From assembly GCA_900752845.1 (NCBI GenBank), contig CAADWU010000043.1, positions 1 to 14,921 on the forward strand: DNA of 14,921 nt, in the 5' to 3' direction. The notes beneath the pieces were generated by a model that was not told where the DNA came from, did no database searches, and saw only the letters and a program-made list of their open reading frames with translations. Source of the stretch: Candidatus Gastranaerophilales bacterium. GTDB taxonomy: Bacteria > Cyanobacteriota > Vampirovibrionia > Gastranaerophilales > Gastranaerophilaceae. A program made the position numbers and the translations under genes. This document shows, piece by piece, positions 1 to 7,357 of this stretch (positions within the stretch are counted from its first letter, which is position 1; the number at the start of each line of letters is the position of its first letter).

Positions 1-2
1 AC

Positions 3-1745
3 ACGGATGAAACAGCAAAGTTAATCATTAATTCATCAGGTACCCGACCAAGTCAGATAAGTTTTAAACGAGATTCTAATAATGTAGGTGTTTTGCGTTT
101 GAACAATGAAGCTATACTTCTTGGCAGCTTAAGAAATGGCACTAATCTTGGAGCTTCATCAACTGCTGTAGGAATAGAAGTACAGTCAACGGATACTAAT
201 GTAGCTATAGGATATAGAGCAAAAGCAAGTGCAAAAGCTGCAACAGCAGTTGGCGGAGAAACTCAATCAGGTAATTCTGCAGAAGCGACAGATGAATGGG
301 CATCTGCATATGGCAGCGCATCACGTGCATCAGGCAGTAATTCAACCGCCCTTGGTGCTGAATCGTATGCAAGACAAAATAATTCGACAGCACTTGGAGC
401 ATGGTCTGTTGCTTCCGGCGAACTTTCCACTGCTGTCGGTTACAATTCATCAGCATCAGGCAAAGGCTCAATTGCACTCGGAGGCGGCGGAGCTTTAGAA
501 CAACCTACAGCAGAAGCTAACGGTTCTGTTGCAATAGGTTATGCGTTGTCTTCAGGTTCAAATGCATTAGCAATAGCACCCGGAGGAATAGGTTCATCAT
601 TGGATAGTCGTACTCGTGCTACAGGTTCATCAAGTATTGCATTAGGGGGTAACTCACAATCTACAAAAGATTATACTATTGCAGTAGGAGTAAGCTCACG
701 CAGTATCGAAGAATATGCTATGGCTATAGGCACACTTGCAAATGCAGGTGCTGAAAAAGCTTTAGCAATAGGTAGAAGTGCATCTGCCAATAATGAAACA
801 AGTATTGCTATCGGAAACTCATCAAGTACTACCAATACAGATGCAATAGCCATTGGTAACGGTGTTACAGCCAGTGGAGAAAGCTCGATTGCAATAGGCA
901 GTGCAGCAGGAGTTGCAACAACAACTGCTTCCGGAGAAAAAGCGATAGCTATAGGCGACGGAGCTGTTGCAACAGGAAGTGCATCTATAGCCCTCGGCAA
1001 CTATGCTGAGGCAAAAGGTAATAACAATATTGCCATTGGTAATAATGCCTGTAAAAACATGAAAGGAAATAATAAAATTTGTATAGGTTCATTTTCAGGC
1101 TCGAATGCTTCTGAGCACCAAAATGATGATGTTGAACGAATATATATAGGCGGCGAATCAAAACTTAATAAAGGTTCTGCTGTACTTGAAGTACATAATG
1201 ACAGCAGTAAGAGGGGAGGTTTTTCTAATACAGCTGTTGTAATTCATGGTAATTTAGTTGTAAACGGGCTAATATTTTCTTCAAATTCAAGAAACGGAAG
1301 CCATTTTGAATATCAGTCAAGAGGTGATGATAACGGACACACAGGACACGTAATCCACTTTGTTGATAATAATGACAATATCAAAAATTATTACCGTAAC
1401 GGAACTGTAGATGAACGTAAAATTTCTGATTCAAGATTGAAATATGTAGGCAAAGAGTTCAGCTCAGGTTTAGATAAAATACGTGAATTAAAAGTATATA
1501 ATTACACATTTAAAAAAGATACAGCTAAAGAACCTCATGTGGGAGTAATAGCTCAAGACTTGCAAAAAATCTTCCCTGATGCAGTTACCAAAGGCAAAGA
1601 CGGCTTTTTACGTATCCGTATGGAAGATATGTTCTATGCAGTAATCAATGCAATCAAGGAACTTGATGCAAAAGTTTCTGCACAGGACAAAAAGATAAAA
1701 GAACTTGAAGCACGAATAGAAAAACTCGAATCAAAAATAAAATAA
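3..1745 (+). CDS. YadA-like head-repeat surface/fibre protein with C-terminal S74 chaperone (5' partial)
   Basis: The reading frame is open from the left edge, so the true start lies upstream; the TTG at 93 is only an internal codon. The visible 580 residues have three parts. Residues about 30-365 are tandem repeats of the SxAxG / AIAIG type, as in the left-handed beta-roll heads of trimeric autotransporter adhesins. Residues about 370-474 form a linker. From about 475 there is an S74 intramolecular chaperone domain with SDSRLK (the Ser/Lys self-cleavage motif), GVIAQDLQKIFPDAV and a final coiled coil (about 555-580). S74 domains trimerise fibres such as phage tail spikes and then cut themselves off at the motif Ser. 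No YadA-type beta-barrel anchor is present, so this is not a classical autotransporter. It is probably a trimeric surface or phage-like fibre; its receptor is unknown. It ends at a two-hairpin terminator. Confidence 0.85.
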   Translation, partial: TDETAKLIINSSGTRPSQISFKRDSNNVGVLRLNNEAILLGSLRNGTNLGASSTAVGIEVQSTDTNVAIGYRAKASAKAATAVGGETQSGNSAEATDEWASAYGSASRASGSNSTALGAESYARQNNSTALGAWSVASGELSTAVGYNSSASGKGSIALGGGGALEQPTAEANGSVAIGYALSSGSNALAIAPGGIGSSLDSRTRATGSSSIALGGNSQSTKDYTIAVGVSSRSIEEYAMAIGTLANAGAEKALAIGRSASANNETSIAIGNSSSTTNTDAIAIGNGVTASGESSIAIGSAAGVATTTASGEKAIAIGDGAVATGSASIALGNYAEAKGNNNIAIGNNACKNMKGNNKICIGSFSGSNASEHQNDDVERIYIGGESKLNKGSAVLEVHNDSSKRGGFSNTAVVIHGNLVVNGLIFSSNSRNGSHFEYQSRGDDNGHTGHVIHFVDNNDNIKNYYRNGTVDERKISDSRLKYVGKEFSSGLDKIRELKVYNYTFKKDTAKEPHVGVIAQDLQKIFPDAVTKGKDGFLRIRMEDMFYAVINAIKELDAKVSAQDKKIKELEARIEKLESKIK

Positions 1746-1763
1746 AAATTTCATACGAAAACT

Positions 1764-1820
1764 CTGCCTTAAAAAGGCAGACTTTCATTCCTTCTCCCGT
1801 CTTTATGGCGGGAGTTTTCC
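1764..1820. terminator. Two-hairpin bidirectional terminator between adhesin and enolase
   Basis: Two perfect hairpins lie between the convergent stop codons. The first is CTGCCTT-AAA-AAGGCAG (1764-1780). The second is CTCCCG (1794-1799) with CGGGAG (1809-1814), followed by TTTTCC on the plus strand. Read on the minus strand, the first hairpin is followed by AGTTTTC. Together they can end the plus-strand adhesin transcript and the minus-strand enolase transcript. Confidence 0.75.
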
Positions 1821-1821
1821 T

Positions 1822-3105
1822 TTATTTTTGACCGTTAAAAGCCTGCAAGCCAAGATATTTTGCTGCTGAACCCAACTTTTGTTCAATTCTTAAAAGCTGG
1901 TTATATTTAGCAACTCTATCTGTACGTGATGCAGAACCTGTTTTAATTTGTCCGCTGTTTACAGCAACTGCAAGATCAGCAATAAATGTGTCTTCTGTTT
2001 CTCCCGAACGATGTGAAATTATTGTTGTATAACCCGCAGCATGAGCCATAGAAATCGCATCTAATGTTTCTGATAAAGTTCCGATTTGGTTTACTTTAAT
2101 CAGAATTGAGTTTGCAACGTGGCGTTTGATACCGTCAGCAAGCCTTCTGGTATTTGTTACAAACAAGTCATCGCCTACTAACTGGCATTTGCAACCAATA
2201 CGTTCGGTAAGCATTTCCCAGCCTTCCCAATCTTGTTCTGCCATACCGTCTTCTATTGAGATAATCGGATATTTTTTAACCCAATCCTCTAAGAAATCTG
2301 TCATTTCTCTGTTATCGAACGATTTGCCTTCGCCTTTAAGGTTGTATCTACCGTTGTCGTAAAATTCTGATGATGCTACGTCAAGGCAAATTTTAATTTG
2401 GTCAGTATTATAACCTGCTTTATCAATAGCTTCAAGAATTACTTCAATACCTTCGGCGTTAGAGCCCAAATTCGGGGCAAATCCGCCTTCATCTCCGACA
2501 GAAGTAGCCATTCCTTTATTTTTCAATACATTTTTCAATGTGTGGAAAACTTCTGAACCCATTTGTAAAGCGTGATGAAAGCTTTCTGCTCCGACAGGTG
2601 CAATCATAAATTCCTGAAAATCAATGTTATTATCGGCATGTGCACCGCCGTTTATTATATTCATCATCGGAACAGGCAATGTAAGAGCATTGATACCGCC
2701 TAAATATCTGTACAAAGCCATTCCGTAAGCCATAGATGCTGCTTTTGCAACAGCCAGTGATACTCCTAAAATAGCGTTAGCACCAAGTTTTGATTTGTTT
2801 TCAGTTCCGTCCATATCAATCATAAAAGTATCTATTTCTTTTTGATGAGATGCTTTTTCACCGATAAGTTCCGGAGCTATTATGTTATTAATGTTGTCAA
2901 CAGCTTTTTGAACACTTTTGCCTAAATATTTAGATTTGTCACCGTCACGAAGTTCAAGAGCTTCAAAAATACCTGTAGATGCTCCTGAAGGTACGGCTGC
3001 ACGACCGATTACACCGTTTGTAAGTTTTACGTCGACTTCAACAGTCGGGTTGCCGCGAGAGTCCAATATCTGGCGTGCATAAACATCTTCAATAAATGTT
3101 GACAT
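1822..3105 (-). CDS. eno: Enolase (phosphopyruvate hydratase)
   Basis: This cytosolic glycolytic enzyme interconverts 2-phosphoglycerate and phosphoenolpyruvate. The start chosen is the ATG at 3105, giving 427 aa, because AAGGAGA lies just upstream and the protein then begins at the usual enolase N terminus (MSTFIEDVYARQILDSRGNP). The frame stays open to 3177, but that extension has no family support. Mg ligands D242, E285 and D312 are present. So are the catalytic or substrate-contact residues E165, E206, K337, H365 and K388, and the signature LIKVNQIGTLSET. Length is normal and nothing is missing. It lies 92 bp downstream of the MATE gene on the same strand. TTGCAA at 3172-3177 with an A/T-rich -10-like stretch may be its own promoter, but that is weak. 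Confidence 0.98.
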   Translation of the reverse strand: MSTFIEDVYARQILDSRGNPTVEVDVKLTNGVIGRAAVPSGASTGIFEALELRDGDKSKYLGKSVQKAVDNINNIIAPELIGEKASHQKEIDTFMIDMDGTENKSKLGANAILGVSLAVAKAASMAYGMALYRYLGGINALTLPVPMMNIINGGAHADNNIDFQEFMIAPVGAESFHHALQMGSEVFHTLKNVLKNKGMATSVGDEGGFAPNLGSNAEGIEVILEAIDKAGYNTDQIKICLDVASSEFYDNGRYNLKGEGKSFDNREMTDFLEDWVKKYPIISIEDGMAEQDWEGWEMLTERIGCKCQLVGDDLFVTNTRRLADGIKRHVANSILIKVNQIGTLSETLDAISMAHAAGYTTIISHRSGETEDTFIADLAVAVNSGQIKTGSASRTDRVAKYNQLLRIEQKLGSAAKYLGLQAFNGQK

Positions 3106-3197
3106 AATATTTCTCCTTATTTTTTTAAAAGACCAATCATTATCTAGGATTTTTACACAGAAATAAATCACTTGCAAGTAATTATGTAGGGTAATAT

Positions 3198-4565
3198 TTA
3201 TACTTTACCGTATGCTCGTTTCATAATTTTTTTGATGCGTGAAAAGTAGCCGATTGCAACTACCAAAGATGCTGTCACCCAGGCAATCGGTCCTGCGTAA
3301 AATACTCCGAAATAACTGTATTTTACAGCAAGATAAACAGCAGCATAAGAACGTACTAAAAGTTCTGCGGTTGAGGCTGAAAGAGGAATAAGTGTCTGCC
3401 CCATTCCCTGAAGTGCATTTCTGAAAATAAATATTTGTCCCAGAAAGAAATAAAACATCGTACTGATAAGCAGATAACTTCTTGCAATTTTAATTATCTC
3501 ATCATTTGCATCGCCAATGAATATTCGTACAATGTCGCTTCCCCACATATGCATTATAAAAGCCATAAACAAGCTTAAAGCGATATTTATTAAAGAAGTT
3601 TTAGACACACCCTCTCTAATTCTTGAAAAGTTTTTTGCACCATAGTTTTGAGCAACATAAGCCGCAAGAGCAATCCCGAATGAAATCATAGGTAAAGTTG
3701 CAATCTGTTCAATTCTTAATGCTGCTGTAAAGGCTGCTATGATGTTAGGTCCGAAAGTATTACATACACTTTGTATTATTAAAATTCCCAAACCCAGAAT
3801 AGAGAATTGTATACCCATTGGAATTCCGACTTTCAAATGCTCAATAGCAAAATCAATGTCTTGATTTCTTTCACTTTTTTTAAAAATCCAATCTTTCTTT
3901 TTTAAATGCAGAATTGGAAACTTCTTTTTTACATACCAAACACACATTACTGCCGATACTGCCTGAGAAAGAACAACTGCTATTGCCGAACCGGGAACTC
4001 CCATATGAAATTTCAAAATAAACAAAAGTGCGAGTATAATATTTAATAATGATGCAAATATTAAAAAATACAGAGGTGTTTTGCTGTCCCCCAAAGCTCT
4101 GATTATGCTTGCAAGAAGATTATAATAACAGCATACAATTAATCCCATGTTAACAATTGCCATGTACCAATATGCATTGTGAAAAATTTCAGAAGGCACA
4201 TTCATCCATAACAACAGCGGTTTCATAAATACTGCTGCAACTACGGTAAAAACCAGTGTAAATACTGTTCCTAAAATCAGTGAAACGACAACGGAACGCC
4301 TTACACATTCATAATCTTTTGCACCGAATTTTTGTCCCGTTACTACTGCAAAACCATTGGTTAAACCTACAACAACAAACATAATAAGAAAAAATAAAGG
4401 AGAAACAGCACCTACAGCTGCTAAAGCTTCAACTCCCAATGTTCTTCCCACAATTACAATGTCCGCAATATTATATAACTGCTGAAATACGTTTCCTATC
4501 AACAGTGGAACGGAGAAAAGCAGTATATGTTTTAAGGGGCTTCCCTTTGTCATGTCTGTAATCAT
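3198..4565 (-). CDS. MATE family efflux transporter (NorM/DinF-like)
   Basis: This is a 455-aa inner-membrane protein with about twelve hydrophobic segments and the usual MATE N-terminal region (SVPLLIGNVFQQLYNIADIV, then VGRTLG and AVGAVSPL). MATE proteins export cationic drugs or metabolites in exchange for H+ or Na+. The substrate here cannot be told from sequence. AAAGG precedes the first ATG at 4565; a second ATG four codons later lacks a good ribosome site, so the first is preferred. Length is typical. It is transcribed away from the pilin-like gene, and the two promoters sit back to back in 4566-4698. Enolase follows on the same strand and may receive read-through. Confidence 0.93.
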   Translation of the reverse strand: MITDMTKGSPLKHILLFSVPLLIGNVFQQLYNIADIVIVGRTLGVEALAAVGAVSPLFFLIMFVVVGLTNGFAVVTGQKFGAKDYECVRRSVVVSLILGTVFTLVFTVVAAVFMKPLLLWMNVPSEIFHNAYWYMAIVNMGLIVCCYYNLLASIIRALGDSKTPLYFLIFASLLNIILALLFILKFHMGVPGSAIAVVLSQAVSAVMCVWYVKKKFPILHLKKKDWIFKKSERNQDIDFAIEHLKVGIPMGIQFSILGLGILIIQSVCNTFGPNIIAAFTAALRIEQIATLPMISFGIALAAYVAQNYGAKNFSRIREGVSKTSLINIALSLFMAFIMHMWGSDIVRIFIGDANDEIIKIARSYLLISTMFYFFLGQIFIFRNALQGMGQTLIPLSASTAELLVRSYAAVYLAVKYSYFGVFYAGPIAWVTASLVVAIGYFSRIKKIMKRAYGKV

Positions 4566-4599
4566 TAAATTTTGCCTTTAGAATATTATTTATAAGCAT

Positions 4600-4627
4600 A
4601 TTATAAACTAAAAAAGATTTAAGTCAG
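4600..4627 (-). promoter_or_regulatory. Candidate promoter for the MATE gene
   Basis: On the minus strand, CTGACT (plus positions 4622-4627), a 16-bp spacer and a perfect TATAAT (plus positions 4600-4605) lie about 35 bp upstream of the ATG at 4565. The -35 box is a partial match and the -10 box is perfect. It lies back to back with the pilin promoter, with -35 boxes 6 bp apart. Confidence 0.5.
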
Positions 4628-4633
4628 CCAATA

Positions 4634-4662
4634 TTGTAATAGCCGTCTGAATATGTTATAAT
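4634..4662 (+). promoter_or_regulatory. Promoter of the pilin-like gene (extended -10)
   Basis: TTGTAA (4634-4639), exactly 17 bp, then TATAAT (4657-4662) preceded by TGT, an extended -10. Start of transcription is expected near 4669. AAGGGAG (4683-4689) then lies 9 bp before the ATG at 4699. This supports 4699, not any downstream codon, as the real gene start. Confidence 0.8.
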
Positions 4663-4698
4663 ATAAATGGTCAAGAATATTGAAGGGAGTAAAGTATT

Positions 4699-5609
4699 AT
4701 GAAAAAAATTAATTATGGGGGGGGGGCAGCCTAAAAGCTCCTGAGCATGATAGTTTAAATTCATGCAAATTCCAATGTTCAGGACCTGACTTCGTCAGGG
4801 GTTTTACACTTGCTGAGGGCACTACGTGCGTAGCCATATCGAAAGGTTATCGTAAAGCTGCGTTTACCTTGGCAGAGGTTCTTGTCACCCTCGGAATTAT
4901 CGGTGTTATTTCTGCAATGACAGTTCCGTCTTTGATGCAGAATAATGCTGAAAAACAATATGCAGCAAGACTGAAAAAGTTTTACAGTCTTATGAACCAG
5001 GCTATCGCAGAAGCAAGACTTGAAAAAGGCGATATAAATTATTGGGGGCTTACAACTTCCGGTAATAAAGCAAGCGATGAATTAACCGAAGAAGAAATAG
5101 CAGCAGGAAAGCTTTCTATTGATAAATTTTGGGATATTATGTCCAATTACTTAAAAGTTGTAAACCGCTGCAGGTCTGACGAAGAATGTAATGAATATCC
5201 GAGAGCATCACTTGACGGGACATCATTTGGTAATTTCAGACAAACGATTATCTTAGCGGATGGTACAAATATTGTAGGGACTACTGTAATTAATCCGAGA
5301 TGCAACGTCACTTGGGGAACAACCAATATGCTTGAAAATTTGTGCGGAGAAATTTTTGTAGACGTAAACGGTAAAAATCCTCCAAATAAAACAGGTGTAG
5401 ACGTTTTTATCTTTTACTACGGTAATGAGGGAGTAATTCCTGCCGGTACTTATAATGATACCCGATTTACTTTTGGCGATTACTGTAACACTTCAAAATC
5501 AAACAGGCTTAACGGGTATGGATGTGCTGCTTGGGTTTTGGAAAAAGAGAATTTGGATTATTTATATTGTAATGATTTATCGTGGGGCGGAAAAACAAAA
5601 TGTAAATAA
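4699..5609 (+). CDS. Type IV pilin-like protein, apparently phase-variable; frame closed in this sequence
   Basis: The ATG at 4699 has a strong promoter and AAGGGAG, but as written it encodes only MKKINYGGGAA before TAA at 4732. The ten-G run at 4717-4726 is the cause. With 11 (or 8) G the frame runs without a stop to 5609, giving 303 aa. No in-frame ATG lies between the tract and the pilin helix; the TTG at 4869 is inside FTLAEV and has no ribosome site. The open form would have a 55-residue leader, an AAFTLAEV prepilin peptidase site with E at +5, a hydrophobic helix (VLVTLGIIGVISAMTVP), and a Cys-rich body with the IFVDVNG motif and a GYGCAAWVLE tail. Such proteins are cut by PilD-like peptidases and assembled into pili or pseudopili. 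The function of this one is unknown. A sequencing or assembly error in the tract is the main alternative to phase variation. Confidence 0.82.
4717..4726 (+). repeat. Ten-base poly-G tract just after a start codon
   Basis: An uninterrupted run of ten G begins six codons after the ATG at 4699, in otherwise AT-rich DNA. Changing the length by one base switches the reading frame. Ten G gives TAA at 4732. Nine or twelve give TGA at 4742. Eleven or eight open the whole pilin frame. This is the arrangement of a slipped-strand contingency locus. Confidence 0.9.
4785..4799 (+). promoter_or_regulatory. Hairpin inside the pilin leader, possible attenuator
   Basis: CCTGAC-TTC-GTCAGG is a perfect 6-bp stem followed by GGTTTT. 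A second short hairpin, CTAC-GTGC-GTAG, lies at 4822-4833. When the frame is closed, ribosomes leave at 4732 and these stems would be free to form, so they could cause polarity. The short T run makes termination uncertain. Confidence 0.35.
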
Positions 5610-5691
5610 AATACTTGAAATTTATTTATGTTCATGAGAGGATTGAACTCGACGGCAAAACTTATTTGTTTGGAAAATAAATAGGAAATAT

Positions 5692-5765
5692 GCCAAGGTA
5701 GCTCAGCTGGTGAGAGCGCACGGCTCATACCCGTGAGGTCGAGAGTTCGAATCTCTCCCTTGGTA
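5692..5765 (+). tRNA. tRNA-Met (CAT), elongator type
   Basis: A full cloverleaf can be drawn. The acceptor is GCCAAGG (5692-5698) with CCTTGGT (5758-5764), having a G-U at the terminal pair. The D stem is GCTC/GAGC and the anticodon stem CACGG/CCGTG with loop CTCATAC (anticodon CAT at 5726-5728). The T stem is GAGAG/CTCTC with loop TTCGAAT, and A73 is at 5765. CCA is not encoded. The anticodon stem lacks the three consecutive G-C pairs of initiators. The arm ACGGxTCATACCCGTGAGGTC matches the elongator tRNA-Met pattern known from Bacillus. A tRNA-Ile with lysidine-modified CAT is less likely. Confidence 0.93.
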
Positions 5766-5768
5766 AAT

Positions 5769-5799
5769 AAAAAAGGACAGGTTAATCCTGTCCTTTTTT
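5769..5799. terminator. Strong bidirectional intrinsic terminator
   Basis: Six A, then GGACAGG (5775-5781), loop TTAAT, CCTGTCC (5787-5793) and six T. The A and T runs flank a perfect 7-bp stem, so it works on both strands. It ends the tRNA transcript on plus and overlaps the stop codon of the minus-strand gene at 5798. Confidence 0.92.
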
Positions 5800-6010
5800 A
5801 TTTATGATTTTTAAATACTTTAAAAATTCTTTTAGCAATTGCTATTGCAGAATTTATTTGTTTTCTTTTTGCTTTTTCGGATGCTTTTGTAAATGCTTCA
5901 GATATTCCCATATCAATTCTTAATGCTGCATCGGGTGTTATTGTTTTAACATTGCCTTTAGCAGCTTCCTTTTGAATAAATTTATTATAAGTGCTTTGAA
6001 TTCTTATCAT
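5798..6010 (-). CDS. Small basic hypothetical protein (70 aa)
   Basis: I do not recognise this protein. It has no membrane segment and no signal peptide. The C-terminal half is Lys/Arg-rich and looks helical (KASEKAKRKQ, then AKRIFKVFKNHK), so nucleic-acid or membrane-surface contact is possible but unproven. Its stop codon lies in the T run of the shared terminator, which supports a real transcription unit. On the minus strand a perfect TATAAT (plus positions 6018-6023) ends only 7 bp before the ATG, with no clear -35 box and no Shine-Dalgarno site. If that -10 is used, the mRNA would be leaderless. It could instead be a fortuitous frame. Confidence 0.55.
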   Translation of the reverse strand: MIRIQSTYNKFIQKEAAKGNVKTITPDAALRIDMGISEAFTKASEKAKRKQINSAIAIAKRIFKVFKNHK

Positions 6011-6168
6011 AGTAATAATTATACAACAAAAATCATATTCTATCTTTTATAAATAAAAATTTAACAAATATGTCCATATCCTTTCATACAGACATTTTTG
6101 GGGACTTGCGAGAGGGATTTAAATTTGTCATAGTGATAATGTTTAGCAAGGTTTTATAGGAACAGTTT

Positions 6169-6555
6169 ATGATAAATTTTCAAAATGCATCACAAATAGG
6201 TATTGAAATTAAAATTCGTCAGGTTATGGATTTTATGAGGAAGCATATCCAAAGAGTCGGTACTGAACAGGCAATAAAAGATTTTCAGTATGGCCTGAAT
6301 ATTTTGAATATGAAAAGGAAAAATTCATCAATCGAAGAATTTCATCAACTTAAAGAAGATGGTGATTTCGGTACTAAAACTTACGCTTGTATTGCCAATC
6401 TATGTAAATATTTTCCGCCGAGAATAATTTGCCGGAGTATTAAAAAAGCTGCAATTACAAACGCAATTTTCAATACTAAAAATAATAAACATATAGATAC
6501 GGAAAAAAAATTAGAACAGATAAATCTTGATATGAAACTTGAAGGAGCAGTGTAA
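6169..6555 (+). CDS. Peptidoglycan-binding-like small protein, first gene of accessory cassette
   Basis: This 128-aa protein has a central segment (about residues 33-80) with AIKDFQYGLNILN and LKEDGDFGTKTYACIANL. This resembles the peptidoglycan-binding repeat found at the end of phage endolysins and secretion activators (PG_binding_3 or PG_binding_1 type; DGDFGxxT is the key motif). The catalytic Glu domain of GH108 endolysins is absent, so it may only bind the wall or be a decayed lysin. There is no signal peptide. AGGA lies upstream of the ATG at 6169. Its TAA overlaps the next ATG (TAATG at 6553-6557), and GAAGGAG at 6541-6547 inside this gene serves the next one, so the two are translationally coupled. 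A TGATAAT extended -10-like motif lies at 6134-6140 without a clear -35. It may be a delivery or adaptor part for its partner. Confidence 0.72.
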   Translation: MINFQNASQIGIEIKIRQVMDFMRKHIQRVGTEQAIKDFQYGLNILNMKRKNSSIEEFHQLKEDGDFGTKTYACIANLCKYFPPRIICRSIKKAAITNAIFNTKNNKHIDTEKKLEQINLDMKLEGAV

Positions 6556-7340
6556 TGACAACATTAAAAGGCGGTATAAGCAATAACGTATATATATGGC
6601 ATTCATCAGATAATGCTTGTCCAAAATGTCAATCCTTGGACGGAGAAAAGTTTGAGAATATAGATGATATTCCAGACAGACCCCACCCCAATTGCAAGTG
6701 TTATATAGAAACAGTAATTGACGATGAATGCGGTTGTCATGAACAGATAGATAATATCATAGACGATGTTGAAGAAATGGAAGGTGATATACTTTCAGGT
6801 CTGGATGAAATGGAGGCAGCACAACAGGAAGTGCAATCAATATATGTGGAATATTATTCATTAAAAGAAGAACTGGATTTTATGAAGGAAGAACTTGAGA
6901 CTTGCGGACCTGATTGTAAGGCTGTTGAAGCTTCAAAAAAAACAAGGGACTTTAGTAAAATTGAAGGCTTTTTGGACAGTGCAATGTATTTTATTGTAAA
7001 ACACATAGACTCGGGAAGAACAGCATACGAATTATTTCGAGAAAACAAACGGCTTATGATTGAAAACAGAGATGGTTCAAGAGATAAATTTTACCATGCA
7101 AAATCGAATTGTGAAGCTTCGGAACTCGGATTTTGGGAGGGCTGGTGGTCGCTTCAATTCAGTATACTCAAAGAAGTAATGGATTTTGTAAAAAAAGTAG
7201 GTTTCCAAAAGCAAAATGCAATGGTTATTTTTAAAGACTGTCTTGAAGATATAAATGCTGATATTTATGGAATTGAACAAGCAAAAAAACATGGTTCTTG
7301 TTCTGAAAAAGTAAAAGATGCTCCTGATATTTTGTTCTAA
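6555..7340 (+). CDS. MuF-like zinc-motif protein with C-terminal effector-like domain (putative toxin)
   Basis: This is a 261-aa protein with three visible parts. Residues 13-50 hold YIWHSSDNACPKC, LDGEKF and PHPNCKC. C22, C25, H44, C47 and C49 match the zinc motif at the end of SPP1 gp7/Mu F phage head morphogenesis proteins. Residues about 64-118 are acidic and coiled-coil-like. Residues about 165-261 hold DKFYHAKSNCEASELG and later ADIYGIEQAKKHGSC. From memory, the FxHxxxNCEA pattern occurs at the C termini of polymorphic toxins such as Rhs-type effectors; its activity is not known to me. MuF motifs are also a known N-terminal module of polymorphic toxins. No other phage genes are nearby, and the two membrane proteins that follow look like immunity genes. 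The toxin call is inference. Confidence 0.7.
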   Translation: MTTLKGGISNNVYIWHSSDNACPKCQSLDGEKFENIDDIPDRPHPNCKCYIETVIDDECGCHEQIDNIIDDVEEMEGDILSGLDEMEAAQQEVQSIYVEYYSLKEELDFMKEELETCGPDCKAVEASKKTRDFSKIEGFLDSAMYFIVKHIDSGRTAYELFRENKRLMIENRDGSRDKFYHAKSNCEASELGFWEGWWSLQFSILKEVMDFVKKVGFQKQNAMVIFKDCLEDINADIYGIEQAKKHGSCSEKVKDAPDILF

Positions 7341-7357
7341 AAATAGCCTTTCAGGTA

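Noticed and set aside
205..1000. Minus-strand and alternative-frame open frames inside the adhesin repeats
   Set aside because: They follow from the biased, repetitive codons of the SxAxG repeats, have no ribosome sites and resemble no family.
93..1745. Adhesin gene starting at TTG 93
   Set aside because: The same frame is open to the left edge without a stop and the codon has no Shine-Dalgarno site; the gene is cut by the window.
3106..3177. Enolase extended to 3177
   Set aside because: The extra residues do not belong to enolase and cover the AAGGAGA site that serves ATG 3105.
4869..5609. Pilin gene beginning at TTG 4869
   Set aside because: This codon is the Leu inside FTLAEV, has no ribosome site and would remove the peptidase cleavage site. 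The promoter and AAGGGAG at 4634-4689 point to ATG 4699.
5692..5765. Initiator tRNA-fMet or lysidine tRNA-Ile
   Set aside because: It lacks three G-C pairs next to the anticodon loop and the unpaired 1:72 position of initiators. The arm matches the elongator tRNA-Met pattern, although the Ile type cannot be fully excluded by eye.
6555..7340. A prophage head-gene region
   Set aside because: Only the zinc motif is phage-like. There is no portal, capsid, terminase or protease gene nearby, and the protein is too short for a gp7/MuF protein.
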